Of a DNA stretch of 64,000 nucleotides, positions 32,217 to 45,700 are shown one piece after another. Under the pieces are notes generated by a model, which did not search any database, was not told where the DNA came from, and worked only from the letters and a program-made list of their open reading frames with translations. Source of the stretch: Argentina anserina (taxonomy: Eukaryota > Streptophyta > Magnoliopsida > Rosales > Rosaceae); contig NC_065877.1 in the NCBI RefSeq assembly GCF_933775445.1, forward strand, positions 1,178,001-1,242,000. Direction: 5' to 3'. The translations under genes and the position numbers were made by a program. How positions within the stretch are numbered: the stretch's first letter is position 1; each line of letters starts with the position of its first letter.

Positions 32217-35200
32217 ATGAATGTAATTATAGTTCAAAACCTAAACTAACTAATATAGCTATGGCTAAAAAAATTATAAAAAAGAGATGGAATATAGCTA
32301 GCTTAATTACACCACTAGGTAGGAGCTGGGTGACCAATTTAAGAATTAAGAGAACTATATATAGCTGGTAACGTATGATTATATTTATTATTGTAGATAT
32401 TCATGTTATCGATCTATTTGAAAGGGGCCGAGATGTTATACAAGTCAATTCGCAATCTACATTTTTCTCTAGCTATGAGCATGCAAAATCGTATCTGGAA
32501 AGGATAATTGCAACACTAGATCGAGTTCGGATCAAGAATTCTCATCTTGAGATGTTTGGGCAGCGATTGATCGACTTCCCATGTATATATGGTATATTTA
32601 TAGTGCTTCACTGCTTCGTTTCTAGCATCCATTGATCTACATATCATCTATGGTTCTTAGCTAGGCTCGAACTTCTCCTCCTCTGTATGATGGAACCAGT
32701 AAACATACAATTACACACACATTGCCAAGCTTATCTGCTTATAAGTATATGCTAATGGATTGAGTATAAATAGATGATGGACATGGCCATGGCCATGCAT
32801 GCATGCATGGAGTCTTGGAGATGGGGATGACCAACAGAGGAGAAACTGCCCATATGGATTGATTCAATTTCTCTTAAAAGTTGCCAAAGCACAGAAAGCC
32901 AGAATGACAATTGACAAGGACCTGCCTTGGATCACCACCACCAAACAAATACGACTCGGCGCGGAACCCCATCGGCCCTACGCCAACCAATCCACCAGTC
33001 AGAACCCCTCGTGCGGCGTGGCCCCCTCCCCTTCTGTCGTCATCGTAGGCGCTCACTCCGGCTCCTCCACTAGTCACCGGTCCCTGACTTTTATCCCTAA
33101 CTAGTCTCCAAAAACAGCGAAACCCTAAAGACCCTACACGCGTGCGGTAATGAGAATATAACTACAGGAATGCTAGCTCCATCAACCCGTGTGTCGTCGG
33201 AGTAGACTAGTAGAGATCCACACGTGTGGACCTGATAGGGTTTCATGGCAGCTATTCATACAGTAGTTTCTGAGTTCCGACTTTTCATATATACATACTG
33301 TATCTTTCGCTGTAGTGGTCTTGACAGAAGGTACGGACGACGACGGCACCGTTGAATTGCTATCTTACTTTGGCATTTTAGTGAAACTCGTGAAATAATA
33401 ATGCAGTTTTTACTTCAAACGTTCGGAGCGAGGAAAAGGAAATGATCGAAGCATATCACATCAATCGCAAATGCGATCGAATATGAGAACATGAATGTGT
33501 ATTTGTTGAGGCCACGAGTGGATTGTTCCCTATCTACCTTGCCAAAAAAATTAATGAGAAATTGACGATCATTTCTATCAATTCAGAATAATTCGAAGGC
33601 GAAGCCAAATGTCTATCTACTTAGAATTAGTTTATCTTCCTTCTCAAAGAGCAATTGAAATGTGTTAAATTTAAAGGATGTTTTGAAACCATATATATGA
33701 ACTTGTAAATATAATACGTACGGTTGAAATTGGGTTGTTATCAGAAAAGAGCTAATGATTATGAACTAAGACAGCCATTCCTCTTCCTTAGCTCCGTTTG
33801 AAGTTGATGAAATGTAAGTACAAAATAAAGTATAGTTTTTGGAGAAAATGAACAATGTATGTAAGATTAATAATACTCGAACAAGAAAAATAAAAAGAAA
33901 ATAAAATACTAATAATACATGCACAATTGCAGATAAGGCAGAGATGAAAAGGAATAGCTGGATTGAGCTTGAAGGGAGGCCCATTTTGGTCGGGTCCCAA
34001 CTCCATTATTGGAGAGGCCCATTCCGCTGTCTTTATTAATGATTGAAACTGGTGGACCATTTGTGTCTGTGCTCCTAATGAAGTGATTATTGAACTTAAT
34101 TTAGTAATTTGTCTATAAATTATTTTAGTTTAATTAATCATTTTCCAATTGTGCTTATCTTCAAGAAAATTCCATGGACAGGTATATGTGCTTAGGAATC
34201 ATAGACATTCAAATGTGTATCCATTATTTTGTCTTGTTGTCTACTAAAAGAAAAGTAGTATTATTATTGGATTAGAGGAATAGTTTCTAGCCTTTCCATT
34301 CGGCTAGGGCCATATATATGTAAACTAAGGAACTTGCAGAACTAATAGGAATTACCCAGGTAATTTCAAGGTTAAACCATGCCAGCAAATCTTTATTCTG
34401 TTCACTATAGCTAGGCTACAAACTAAGGTAACCGGAAGAGGGTGAGCTGACTTAGCTCCTTCAATATGATTTACACGTATTGTGTGCTAGAATGAGTAGC
34501 ATTACTTTTTTACATCAATCAATTATGCGTGAGATTCAACATATCGGTCACTTTGAGACTCATAAATTAGTTATGACGATACACTAAGGAGTTGGACATG
34601 ATGCATCGTACACAAACACAATAATTGAAATTGGCTTATGCAGCAGGCTGAAAAATATGACTCGGACCTGTCTAGTAATTGTCTGGCTGTCTATCTTCTT
34701 GTCTTAGCATTTTCTCGAGTGATAGCTTGCCGACATATCTTATGACCCCATAATACGTACCCTCATATTTATTTGAGTTTTCATTAAATAGTGTTATTGT
34801 TATTTTCTGTATCTAGTCTTAAAAAAATGCGAGGAAAAAAATAGATGTACCTATTCATATTGATATTTTTTTTAAATGTTCATTTATGCCGTACGAATCA
34901 AGCAAACAAATGCCATCATTTCAATCTTCTATGCTATTTTTTTCAGTTTTTTTATAAATATTCTCATCAAATAATGCAACTTCTATTCTCGCAATTATTT
35001 CAAACTGTATGAGAGGCGTCATAAGTATGAAAAGGCTCATAAGTTCCTCTCAGAGCTTTACGTATTTAAGTAATCAACCACTTGTTTATCTAATATAGTT
35101 TTCCTCTTATAAATTAAAAAACATTAAAGGAGAAATATTGCATGGTAAAAAAAGGAATAGAATAATTATGGCTGGAGTCGAAACAAACGGAGAGGATCAA

Positions 35201-36216
35201 GGCCATGGCTCATGGAGCTGACCCATACTCACATGGCACATTTGCACCCAAGCTCACCCTAACGTTTCCCCTAATTAAAGCCACGGCCACACCATGCCTG
35301 TACAGAATTGATCGGACGCTCAGGAATTAATCAAATGCTTTGATTATGGTCGTCGGATTAAAAAATTCAAAGTCTTTCAATATGGGCGGCTTAGTCATGT
35401 CCCAAGCTTGTCCCAAAATGAAAGGACAACCGCCTCAAATGTGCCGCTGCTGTTCCAAACACCGTAGCTGCCCGTGTCTACGTCCAACCCGCCGAGGCTC
35501 ATCTACGCACGCTATCTTCGAGTGCGTGACATGTACTTTCTCAATTTAGATTTATCGAAAATAGAACCACTTGTATTTAACAAGTAGAGAAATGAGTTAC
35601 TTTATACAATAATGTTCCTTCAATTCTGTTTTAGTCAATGGCAGAGCAAAAAAATGTTCACTTACAGTCTCGACTCATGAAAATTTATGTCTTAAAAAAT
35701 AAATTAACTAGTAACAAATATCTGAAATTAAAACACATTAAGAATCGAATGATTCACTCTCTCAAAACTCCACTAACTTTAATCAACATATTCCGTGAAT
35801 AAACTTACTTAAATTGACTGGATGAATTCCCCCATTTGAAGACATGATCCTTATTAGTAGGTATACGGTATCAATAGAAGAGAATAGAAAACATATTAGG
35901 AAGCTTTGAGAATTGTCATACTTTATACCTACAAATTAAGGGAGCGCGTAATGTGAGATGCACGCGCGAACAAGAGCATGTGGGGGGAAGTAGTTGGTTT
36001 TGTATGAATCCCGTAGACAAGGCCCTTTGCCTTTACGACTTTATCATTTTCTTCCAAGATTCGTATCTATAAAATACCTTTGAGTTTCATTTGGCCTATC
36101 ACTCATTTCAATCTGCATCTCATTCCTCCATTAACAGAATACACAGAGAAGAAGAAGAATCATCAAAGTTTGTGAAGGTCATCAATATTCTGCAACATAT
36201 TTCATCAAAGATAGCT
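32217..36216. other. Intergenic region between the two Aux/IAA genes
   Basis: AT-rich, no convincing gene. Open frames at 32375-32635, 32799-33104 and 35340-35549 lack family features. The last about 130 bp are the leader of the second Aux/IAA gene. CACACGTGTGG occurs near 33220. Confidence 0.4.
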
Positions 36217-36877
36217 ATGGCTTTCCAAGCAGAAGATCTCAACCTTGAAGCCACCGAGCTCAGATTAGGTCTGCCCGGAACCAAGGAAACCGAGCAACAG
36301 AAGACCAACAACAAAAGAGCATTGCCAGTTGAGCCTGAGTCCAATGCTTCTTCAGCTCCCAAGCCTCCTCCCTCCAAGTAAGCAACCGACTCATGACTTA
36401 AAACGCATGTTCTTTTATATGTAATAGAGGAGATTAATCCTTTGATTACGAAATATGGTACTAATATGGTTTTTTTGTATGTTTGTTTTCAGAGCACAAG
36501 TAGTTGGATGGCCACCAGTGAGATCTTACCGGAAAAACTGTTTCCAGGCGAAGAACACCGACGGAGAGAGCAGTGGGATGTTCGTGAAAGTCAGCATGGA
36601 TGGAGCTCCTTACCTAAGAAAGATGGACCTGAAGGTTTACCAAGGATATCCAGAGCTGCTTAAGTCCTTGGAGGACATGTTCAAGTTCAAAGTTGGTGAA
36701 TATTGTGAGAAGGAGCTAGGGTACAACAACAGATCCGAGTTTGTGCCAACTTATGAAGACAAAGATGGGGACTGGATGCTTCTTGGAGATGTTCCATGGG
36801 AGATGTTCTTCACTTCATGCAAGAGGCTGAGAATCATGAAAGGTTCAGAAGCCAAAGGCTTAGGTTGTGCGGTATGA
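36217..36877 (+). CDS. Aux/IAA auxin-response repressor, short IAA1-4-like
   Basis: Two exons, 36217-36377 and 36493-36877, 181 residues. Domain I is [12 protein letters not shown] with the EAR motif, then a Lys-rich KTNNKRALP segment. Domain [18 protein letters not shown], begins exon 2. Domains III/IV ([60 protein letters not shown]) are on the same exon, without the introns found in the partner gene at 27849. Size and the GLGCAV-type end fit the IAA1-4 clade. Arabidopsis also has neighbouring pairs of a short and a long Aux/IAA gene (IAA1 with IAA14, IAA3 with IAA17), so the pair here is probably ancient. Confidence 0.95.
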
Positions 36878-39488
36878 TATCGATCAATCCTTTCGAGAAG
36901 TGAAGAAATATACACAGATCGAAGAGATCGAACATAATTGCGGTGAGCTTGAGCTTTCGAAGAAACCTAACAGAGAAATGATGGTCTTCCATTTGTGACG
37001 CAAAGATCAGAGAGAAAAAAAATGTCAGAAGGAGATCATAAAGATTTTCATGTAAAGTTTATTTTGCCATGTCTTCTTCAAAGAGAACTGTAGAAAGAAT
37101 AGAGATGAAAGTTTGAACAAAAGAAGTTTCACAATTTTCTTTTCATTACATATATCAGGGAAATGATCATAGTATTGTACAAGTGTCATGATAATATATG
37201 TTACTTTGAAAAGTTATTTGTGGATGTTTGGTTTGCTGATTTCTGTAGGACATTTTTCCTTACCATTGTAGTTTCAACTTTCAAGTTTCAACTCATGGAT
37301 TATCAAATAAAAGAAACAAATTACAACAAACATATAAGAACTAATCTAATCAGTCCTCAAAGGCTCAAACCATTCATATGTATAAACAAATGAAAGCATT
37401 TGCATGCAATAGACAAGGCAAGAATATATCCAATTAAGTTCGTTGAAGATCTCATCTACAATTGGAAGACGCAAATTGTAACGAAATTTGTGTGAACCAG
37501 GTGATCGAATAATCATTTGGAGTACTAACGATATATAGTATCTAGATTCAAAAATGAAAACTTCCTCTTCAAATACTAGGGTTAATTATTACCACGATTT
37601 TGTTACGCAAGCAATTCAAGATCTAGAAAAAAGTTGATAATTTATTACTTGTTAGATAGAGATCTCGACCCTCTCTAGCTTTAAAATTTTCATTTTTTCA
37701 CCATGTTAGTGCGGAAAAATGTGATCGAAACAATGTCTCGTGTGGACTTCATCACTTCACTCGGATTGATCAGCGTTGTGGAAATTTCACACCACTCGAT
37801 CAGATTCTCTTCGAGGAGATTTAACCTCACTTGATCATCCTTGAGAAGATTTGATGATCAGCAGTTGAATATTTCTCGAGATGATCGAGCAGTCCGTCTT
37901 GATCAGAGGACGACTTTAAGAATTTTCGCATACAAGTCCATTTAGGGACAACCAGTTCTCAATTGTTTTCACTCTCACACTTAATTATTGAGAGTCTAGC
38001 ATCCCAGTTAATCTCCATCTCTCAATCCGGCCATCTCCATCAATTCCTTACAAACATTCCACAATTCCACCCTACTTCTCACCTTTCACATCGATCCAAT
38101 CTATATGTATCTCTCCACTGGTGATATTTATATCCTTTGTGGTAAATTCCTAGCTAAACTATCCTTTATGTTGAATGTGATGCTCTTTTGGCCCTTGAGG
38201 GTCCTAAATGATTCCCATTCCCATTACTCTATTGAACTTCTACTCAATTAGACCCTATTAGCAAAAACTAAACTCTTGACACCATAAAAATATGAAGGGT
38301 TCGACATTCAGAAGTCAGAACCCATTACTCTACGGTAAGTAATTATCGGATCGGCATTTAGTTTTCATATGATAACGGAAAAGTTGATAATGAAGGAGGA
38401 CAAAATTCTAAATTCAACGTAAGCAACATGTATAAAAGAAGAAAAAACACACTACCTTCACACATATGCTATGAGTTAGTTTCGTTCAACAATGTATATA
38501 CATAATTTTCACTTACTTCCGTCAACTCTTTACTTGTACGCTTGTTACTTCCGGACGCTTCCTCGCCCAAGTTCAACATCCAAAGTTGTATCATGCAAAA
38601 AAGTGAAAGAACAACAAAGAAAGTACACATCAAACCTTCGGAATACAAGGAGCCTTCAACCCTTCTCTTGTTGGGCTATAGGGCGGATCTATTTACATGG
38701 CAACCAAAGCCCAAAAAACTTTCCAACCTAAAAACCCTTATATATATTAGTCTCGTACCCGTGTGATGCACGTGTTTTCATCACATGAGTTTGCAAAATT
38801 TTATTCAAGTGTTTACATAATTCTATTTACACCGAAGAATATTTTTGACAAAACACATTGGTTAAACATTTGTGGTTTTAAGTAATTATCATGCTGCCTT
38901 GTGTGTGAGTGTAAGACTACGAATGAGTATATTAAAAAATTATATATTTTGGTGATTTTCTTAGGTGCTCGCTTTATAGTAGTAGACAGCCTATGTAAAA
39001 GAAAATTTACTCTCCAGAAAAACCCGATATATAAGTACATGCGAACGTAGTATATGCCCTTTTTACATAGCCAACACTACAAACAACTGTCAATGGTGTT
39101 GAAGCAGCCACATGTCGTCAACCCACATGACCTTCACGGTTAAGTAATTCTCTTTCCCATTCTCATCCTTCTTCTCCACGTTGATATGGCATCGTAAGGT
39201 ATAATTAGTTAGCTTAGTGTTGCTTATAAGATATTTATGCTCGTTTTTCAAATAAGAGGGTTCGGGTTTATATGTGTGTTTTTATTGAAAATGAAAAAAA
39301 AAATGTGAGGAGGAGTCTTTTATTAGAGTTTAGGTTCCAAACTTAAAAAAAAAAAAAATTGTGTCCTTGTCAATTGGAAACAACGGTTAACAACCAAGAA
39401 GAATCAACTCGCCACGTGGCAATTCCTTATAATTTTACCACTATATATACAACTCACCGCAACCAAAAATCACCCTTCTTTTTTTAAC

Positions 39489-39524
<36 letters not shown>

Positions 39525-39724
39525 AAAACTCGCAACTCGGAAAATTCAAAAACCCAAAAACAGAGAGAGAGAGACTCAGGTCCGAAATCTCCAGGCTCGA
39601 TTTCTCCAAACCCTAATTTTCAATGCTCCGCTGACCAATTCCATTCTTTAGGGATTAGAATCCCTATTCCCTAATCCCCAATCCCCCCAAATTTGGGAAT
39701 TTCTGAAATTCCTAAGCAATTAGA
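36878..39724. other. 3' flank of Aux/IAA gene, intergenic DNA, MED14 leader
   Basis: No gene is seen between the Aux/IAA 3' end and the MED14 leader. The MED14 leader begins somewhere after 39430 and contains CT and GA runs. Confidence 0.4.
39492..39519 (+). repeat. CT microsatellite in the MED14 leader
   Basis: 28 bp of TC/CT about 205 bp upstream of the ATG, followed near 39561 by a GA run; the two could pair in the RNA. Confidence 0.8.
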
Positions 39725-42700
39725 ATGGCCTCGGAGCTAGGGCAACAGACGGTGGACTTCACCACGGTGGTGAACCGCGCCGCAGAGGATTCGTTCCTCT
39801 CGCTCAAGGAGCTGATGGAGAAGTCGAAGGCGGCGGCGCCGGAGCTCTCCGATACGGATAAGAAGATAGGGTTGCTTAAGTACTTGGTCAAGACCCAGCA
39901 GCGAATGCTCCGTCTCAATGTGCTCGCCAAGTGGTGCCAACAGGTCTGAGGCTCTCTCTGGTTTCTGGGTTTTTTATTTGGGCCGGAAAGTTTGAATCTT
40001 GGTTTGGTTTAGCTATTTTGGTTACTTGGAAATTTTGAATTAGGGTTTTTAATTGGGGGGTGAAGGGAATGTGAAGTTTTGAGGTGTGTTTCTGTGAGTG
40101 AGTTTGGGATTCAAAGGTTTTAGCTTTAGGGTTTTTGTTAATGTTTAGTTTCAGGGTTTTGATTTGGTTGTAGTTCATTGCTCTTAGTTTTGGTTAAAGT
40201 AGGTAGTAAAGAGAAAATGAGATTATTAGCATTAGTGATTTTGAATTTAGCTTTAAGTTCATGTCAGGTGGCACTTATAGGCCTATATTAGTCTTCTATC
40301 TGGCTCGAAATCATTTGTATCTTGCCATGTGGGTTAGTAATTATTCGTTTGGTGACAGTAGTTTCGTTGACGAGTGTTCTACTATGTCTTTGCAATGGTT
40401 TGTTGTTTCTCGCTATATTGGTTATAAGCAGTGCCGTTCTGTTTGCAGGTCCCGTTGGTACAATATTGTCAGCAACTAAGTTCTACGTTGTCAAGTCATG
40501 ATACGTGTTTTACTCAAGCAGCGGATTCATTGTTTTTTATGCATGAAGGTCTACAACAAGCTTGTGCTCCTATTTATGATGTTCCATCTGCAGTTGAAAT
40601 CCTGCTATCAGGATCATATCAGCGGTTACCCAAATGTATAGAAGATGTGGGTCTTCAGAGTTCACTGAGTGAGGATGAGCAGAAGCCGGCATTGAAAAAG
40701 CTGGACATGCTTGTGCGGAGACAGTTACTAGAGGTGTCGATCCCAAAAGAAATAACTGAGGTTAAAGTCTCTGATGGTACAGCACTGCTTCGTGTCATTG
40801 GGGAGTTCAAGGTTTTGATTACTCTTGGCTACCGGGGACACCTATCAATGTGGAGGATACTTCACTTGGAGCTGCTTGTTGGTGAAAAAAGTGGACTTAT
40901 AAAGCTAGAAGTATCTCAGAGGCATATTCTTGGGGATGATTTAGAGCGCAGAATGGCTGCTGCAGAAAATCCATTTAAGACATTATACTCTGTTCTACAT
41001 GAAATATGTGTTAAACTTGTTATAGACACTGTCTTAAGACAAGTGCAGGCTCTTCGCCAGGGGAGATGGAAAGAGGCAATCCGGTTTGAGGTCCTATCTG
41101 ATGGGAGCACCAGTCATGCAGGGACTTCTGGCTCTACACAATCAAATCAAGATGGAGAAACTGAAACATCTGGTTTACGAACACCAGGGTTAAAGATTGT
41201 ATACTGGTTAAATTTCGATAAAACCAGTGGTACTTCTGATTCATCATCATGCCCATTTATAAAAATCGATCCAGGGCCAGATCTACTGGTAAAATGTGTT
41301 CATAGCACATTCGTAATAGATCCATTAACTGGAAAGGAGGCAGAATTCTCTCTTGACCAAAGTTGTATTGATGTTGAGAAATTGCTTCTGAGAGCCATAT
41401 GCTGTAATAGATATACTCGTCTTCTTGAAATCCAGAAAGAGCTGGGGAAAAACGATCAAATATCTCGAGGTTCAGGGGATGTTGCTTTTCAGTCCTGTGT
41501 GGAAGAAGCAGACATTGACCATGAAAAGGTTATTTTAATTTTTTTTCTTGAAACATGTGTCCTGTTTCTCTGGTTATGCTTATCCTCCTTGATAGTAGTC
41601 TGAGGATGCTACTGTTTTGTCTTTCATCATATTGGTTTAGATTGATTTTTCTAATTCTCTATGCAGAAAGATCTTAAGTCAGATGTTAGAGAATATGAAG
41701 GGCACGAAGTATTACGCGTGCGTGCCTATGGCTCATCATTTTTTACTCTGGGAATAAATATAAGGTACCTTATTTCCTTATAATGCTTAGCGAATTGAAG
41801 CTTTCAAAGGATAAACCAAAAAGAAAAAGTTCTGCCAACTAAATGTTCTTCTGACTAGACACAGGAAAAAGCACTTCATATCTTTTGGAAAAGTTTGTCT
41901 TTTAAAGATTTAATTTGAGAATGAATCTTACCAAATAAATGCTGGATGATGCTGTTGATGTTCTTCTCCATAGTCTGATACAACACCTCTGATTTTTAGG
42001 AATGGCCGCTTTCGTCTTCAATCCTCCCAGAATATTCTTGCTTCTTCGGCATCTTTGTCTGAATGCGAAGATGCTTTAAACCAGGGAACTATGACTGCAG
42101 CTGAAGTTTTCATTAGTTTGAGAAGCAAAAGTATTTTGCACTTATTTGCATCAATCGGAAGGTTTTTAGGCCTCGAGGTACACTTTCCCTTACATTACTT
42201 TTTAAATTTCTTTTGAGGATTAAGTTTTCATTTGGTTTCATCTGATGTTCACAAGATAAGGCACTATCTGTACTTCTGCAGGTATATGAAAGTGGTTTAC
42301 CTGCAGTTACATTGCCAAAGAACATTTCAGATGGTTCAACTCTTTTGCTAATGGGGTTTCCAGATTGTGGGGGCTCTTATTTTTTGCTGCTGCAACTTGA
42401 TAAGGATTTCAAACCCCTTTTTAAATTGCTTGAGACTCAGCCCAATGCCTCTGGAAAAGCTGATTTTCTTAATGACCAAAATCATGTGATTCGAATGAAG
42501 AAAATTGATGTTAACCAGATGCAGATGCATGAAGATGATATGAATTTAAGCTTGCTTGACTGGGGAAAACTACAATCCTTATTGCCTAGAGCTGGAAGAT
42601 CTAACCAGTCATCTGAAAATGGTCTTCTTAATGATATTAGCCTAGAGAATTCTATGCCAGTTGCAGGATGTCCACCATCGAGTTTTTCTTCTGTGGTTGA

Positions 42701-45700
42701 TGAAGTGTTTGAACTGGAGAAAGGGTTATCTGCACCTTCCTTCTCTCTTCAAAAAGGCTCTTCCTCATTCAATGCTTCTCATTTTGGCTCTGCTATGAAT
42801 CTTCATTCCACCAAACCTGGTAGTCCAGCTTCTAAATGGGATGGAGGGCAGATGTCGCAGTTGAACAGTGGTGGAAATGTGTCTGGCATGTCTACATATT
42901 ACAATGGATCATTGTACTCATCTGGTAACTTGAAGGCTCCCATGCATTCCGCTTCTCTCAGTTCTCTGGCTTCTGCCCCTGGAAGGAGTGTCCCTGCAAA
43001 TAAAATGTCTGTTTCAAAGTCTGATCAGGATTTGGCTTCCCTTAGGTCTCCCCAGTTAGTAGAGTATGGTTCCACTTCAATGGATGAAGATCACCTGAGA
43101 TTTATGAGTGATACTTCAAAGGGTGCAACATATGGATTTAAATCTTCTCAAATATTATCTCCACCTGGTCTCAGTGGCTCCCGGATGTCAGGGCCAGGGA
43201 TTAGACCTAATGGAACTAATTTACCTGCGGGGCCTCTAACCGGATCTTTCAGAGTTGCTGGATCAAATTCATGTGTGACAACTCCTGCATGTAAGTTACC
43301 CTCTTTGTGTAACTACAGCATATTAGGTGGGACACACACACACACACATTCACTTCTATGTCTACTTTGGCTGGAAATTTACCTTATTTTTTTCTTATTT
43401 AGCCCATGCACCAGATTCTGGAGTCTGTGATTCCCCCCCTGATCATGACAGAAAACTTCGAAAGCGTACACTTTCAGAAATGTTGAATCTGATCCCATCA
43501 CTGCAAACTGTGGAAGCCAATTCAGGATCTTGTAAAAGGAGGAAAGTTTCTGAAGTCGTTCAGGCTCAGTACTCTTCATCACAGTTGTTAATGCCAACAT
43601 ATATCACTTCAAAAACTGGGTTATACAGTTATGGGGATCTTATATCTGAAGCTAATAAGGGATATGCACCTTCCAGCATTTATGTTTCAGCTCTTCTTCA
43701 TGTAGTCAGGCACTGTTCACTAGGTATTAAGCATGCCAGACTAACTAGCCAGATGGGGGCTCTGGACATTCCATATGTTGAAGAAGTGGGTTTAAGGAGT
43801 ACATCTTCAAACATATGGTTCCGACTTCCATTTGCCAGAGGTGATACATGGCAACATCTGTGCTTGCGTCTTGGCAGAGCTGGGAGCATATACTGGGATG
43901 TGAAAATAAATGACCAGCATTTCCGGGATTTATGGGAGCTTCAGAAAGGAAGCAATAGTACACATTGGGGTTCTGGTGTTCGTATTGCCAACATGTCTGA
44001 CATCGATTCTCATATTCGTTATGATCCAGAAGGCGTTGTTCTTAGTTATCAGTCTGTGGAGGCTGATAGCATAACAAAATTAGTGGCAGATATCCAAAGA
44101 CTTTCTAATGCAAGAATGTTTTCCCTGGGGATGCGGAAACTGCTAGGAGTGAGAGCAGATGAGAAACCGGAAGAAAGTGTAAACTCTGACTCTAAAGCAC
44201 CAGGTGGCAAAGGTTCTTTTGAGGGAGCTGATAGATTATCTGAACAAATGAGAAGAGCATTTAGAATTGAGGCAGTAGGACTCATGAGTTTGTGGTTCAG
44301 TTTTGGATCTGGTGTCCTCGCTCGCTTTGCTGTTGAGTGGGAATCAGGTAAAGAAGGTTGTTCTATGCATGTATCTCCTGACCAACTTTGGCCTCATACC
44401 AAGGTAGTTTCACAAATTTTTATCATTTTGTAATTATTTCGGCATTTTTAATTGGTTGTTTGGGTTAACCTCTTGTAATGGGTATTTTAACTTTATTAGT
44501 CCTACAGACATCCTCTGCTTACACTTTCTACAGTTTCTATTATAATTCCAAACTTTTAGCCTGTGGTGCCGTGACAAAGGTCTGCTTGACTTGTGATGTA
44601 GTTTTTCTTAGAGCCTTAAAAAGCTTTCCATACCAGCTGAAATGGTATTATCAAATTTGTTATTTATGCATTGAATTCTTTTTTAGAAATACTTTGTGTC
44701 TTGGGCTTTGTGCCGTATTGATTTCACTCTCCCGCCAATTTGTTTATTTATAAAGACTTGCATTCATGAATGTAATTGTTTTGTCTTCAGTTTCTGGAAG
44801 ATTTCATAAACGGAGCTGAAGTTGCATCCCTTTTGGACTGCATTCGCCTTACTGCGGGTCCCTTACATGCACTTGCAGCTGCAACACGCCCTGCACGAGC
44901 TGGTCCTATTCAAGGTGTCAGTGGGATGACGATTCTCTCGTCTGTCCCAAAACAGGCCGGTTACCTGCCCCAGGGCCTTATGCAAACCAGTTCAACTACA
45001 AATGGTAATCAGTCGCCTGTACTTGTTGCGAACTCAATTTCATCTGCTGTTACAGGTTCTCTTACAAACCACGGTCTTCATGGGGCTGCATTGTTAGCAG
45101 CAGCAGCAGCTGCTGGCCGAGGTGGACCTGGCATTGTGCCCAGCTCACTGCTGCCTATTGATGTTTCTGTTGTGCTACGTGGTCCTTACTGGATACGAAT
45201 TATCTATCGGAAGCACTTCGCAGTTGACATGCGGTGTTTTGCTGGAGATCAGGTTTGGTTACAACCAGCAACACCACCCAAAGGGGGCCCGTCAGTTGGA
45301 GGTTCCTTGCCTTGCCCACAATTTCGCCCATTTATTATGGAGCATGTGGCACAAGAATTGAATGGTTTAGACACTAATTTTAATGGTGTCCAACAGACAG
45401 GTTTGGCAAATCTAAACACTCAAAACCCCAGTGCTGGTCTCCAGCTGTCTGCTGTCAATGCTAATAGGGTTAATTCCACTAGTTCTGCTGCATTGTCAAG
45501 GACAGGTAACCAAGTAGCTGTGTTGAACCGTGCTGGAAATGCTTCTGCAGTGCCCTCAAATTTGGCAGTTGTGAGCACAGGGATGCCTATGCGCAGATCA
45601 CCGGGTGCAGGTGTCCCTGCTCATGTCAGAGGAGAACTGAATACAGCCATCATTGGTCTTGGCGATGATGGAGGGTATGGAGGTGGTTGGGTCCCCCTTG

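Noticed and set aside
32799..33104. 101-codon plus-strand ORF
   Set aside because: GC-richer than its surroundings, but both strands are open here, and no domain, splice signal or family resemblance is seen.
38745..38790. Palindromic CGTGTGATGCACGTG stretch as a regulatory site
   Set aside because: It contains a G-box core but is about 950 bp from the nearest start codon (MED14), and phrases like this are common in plant repeats.
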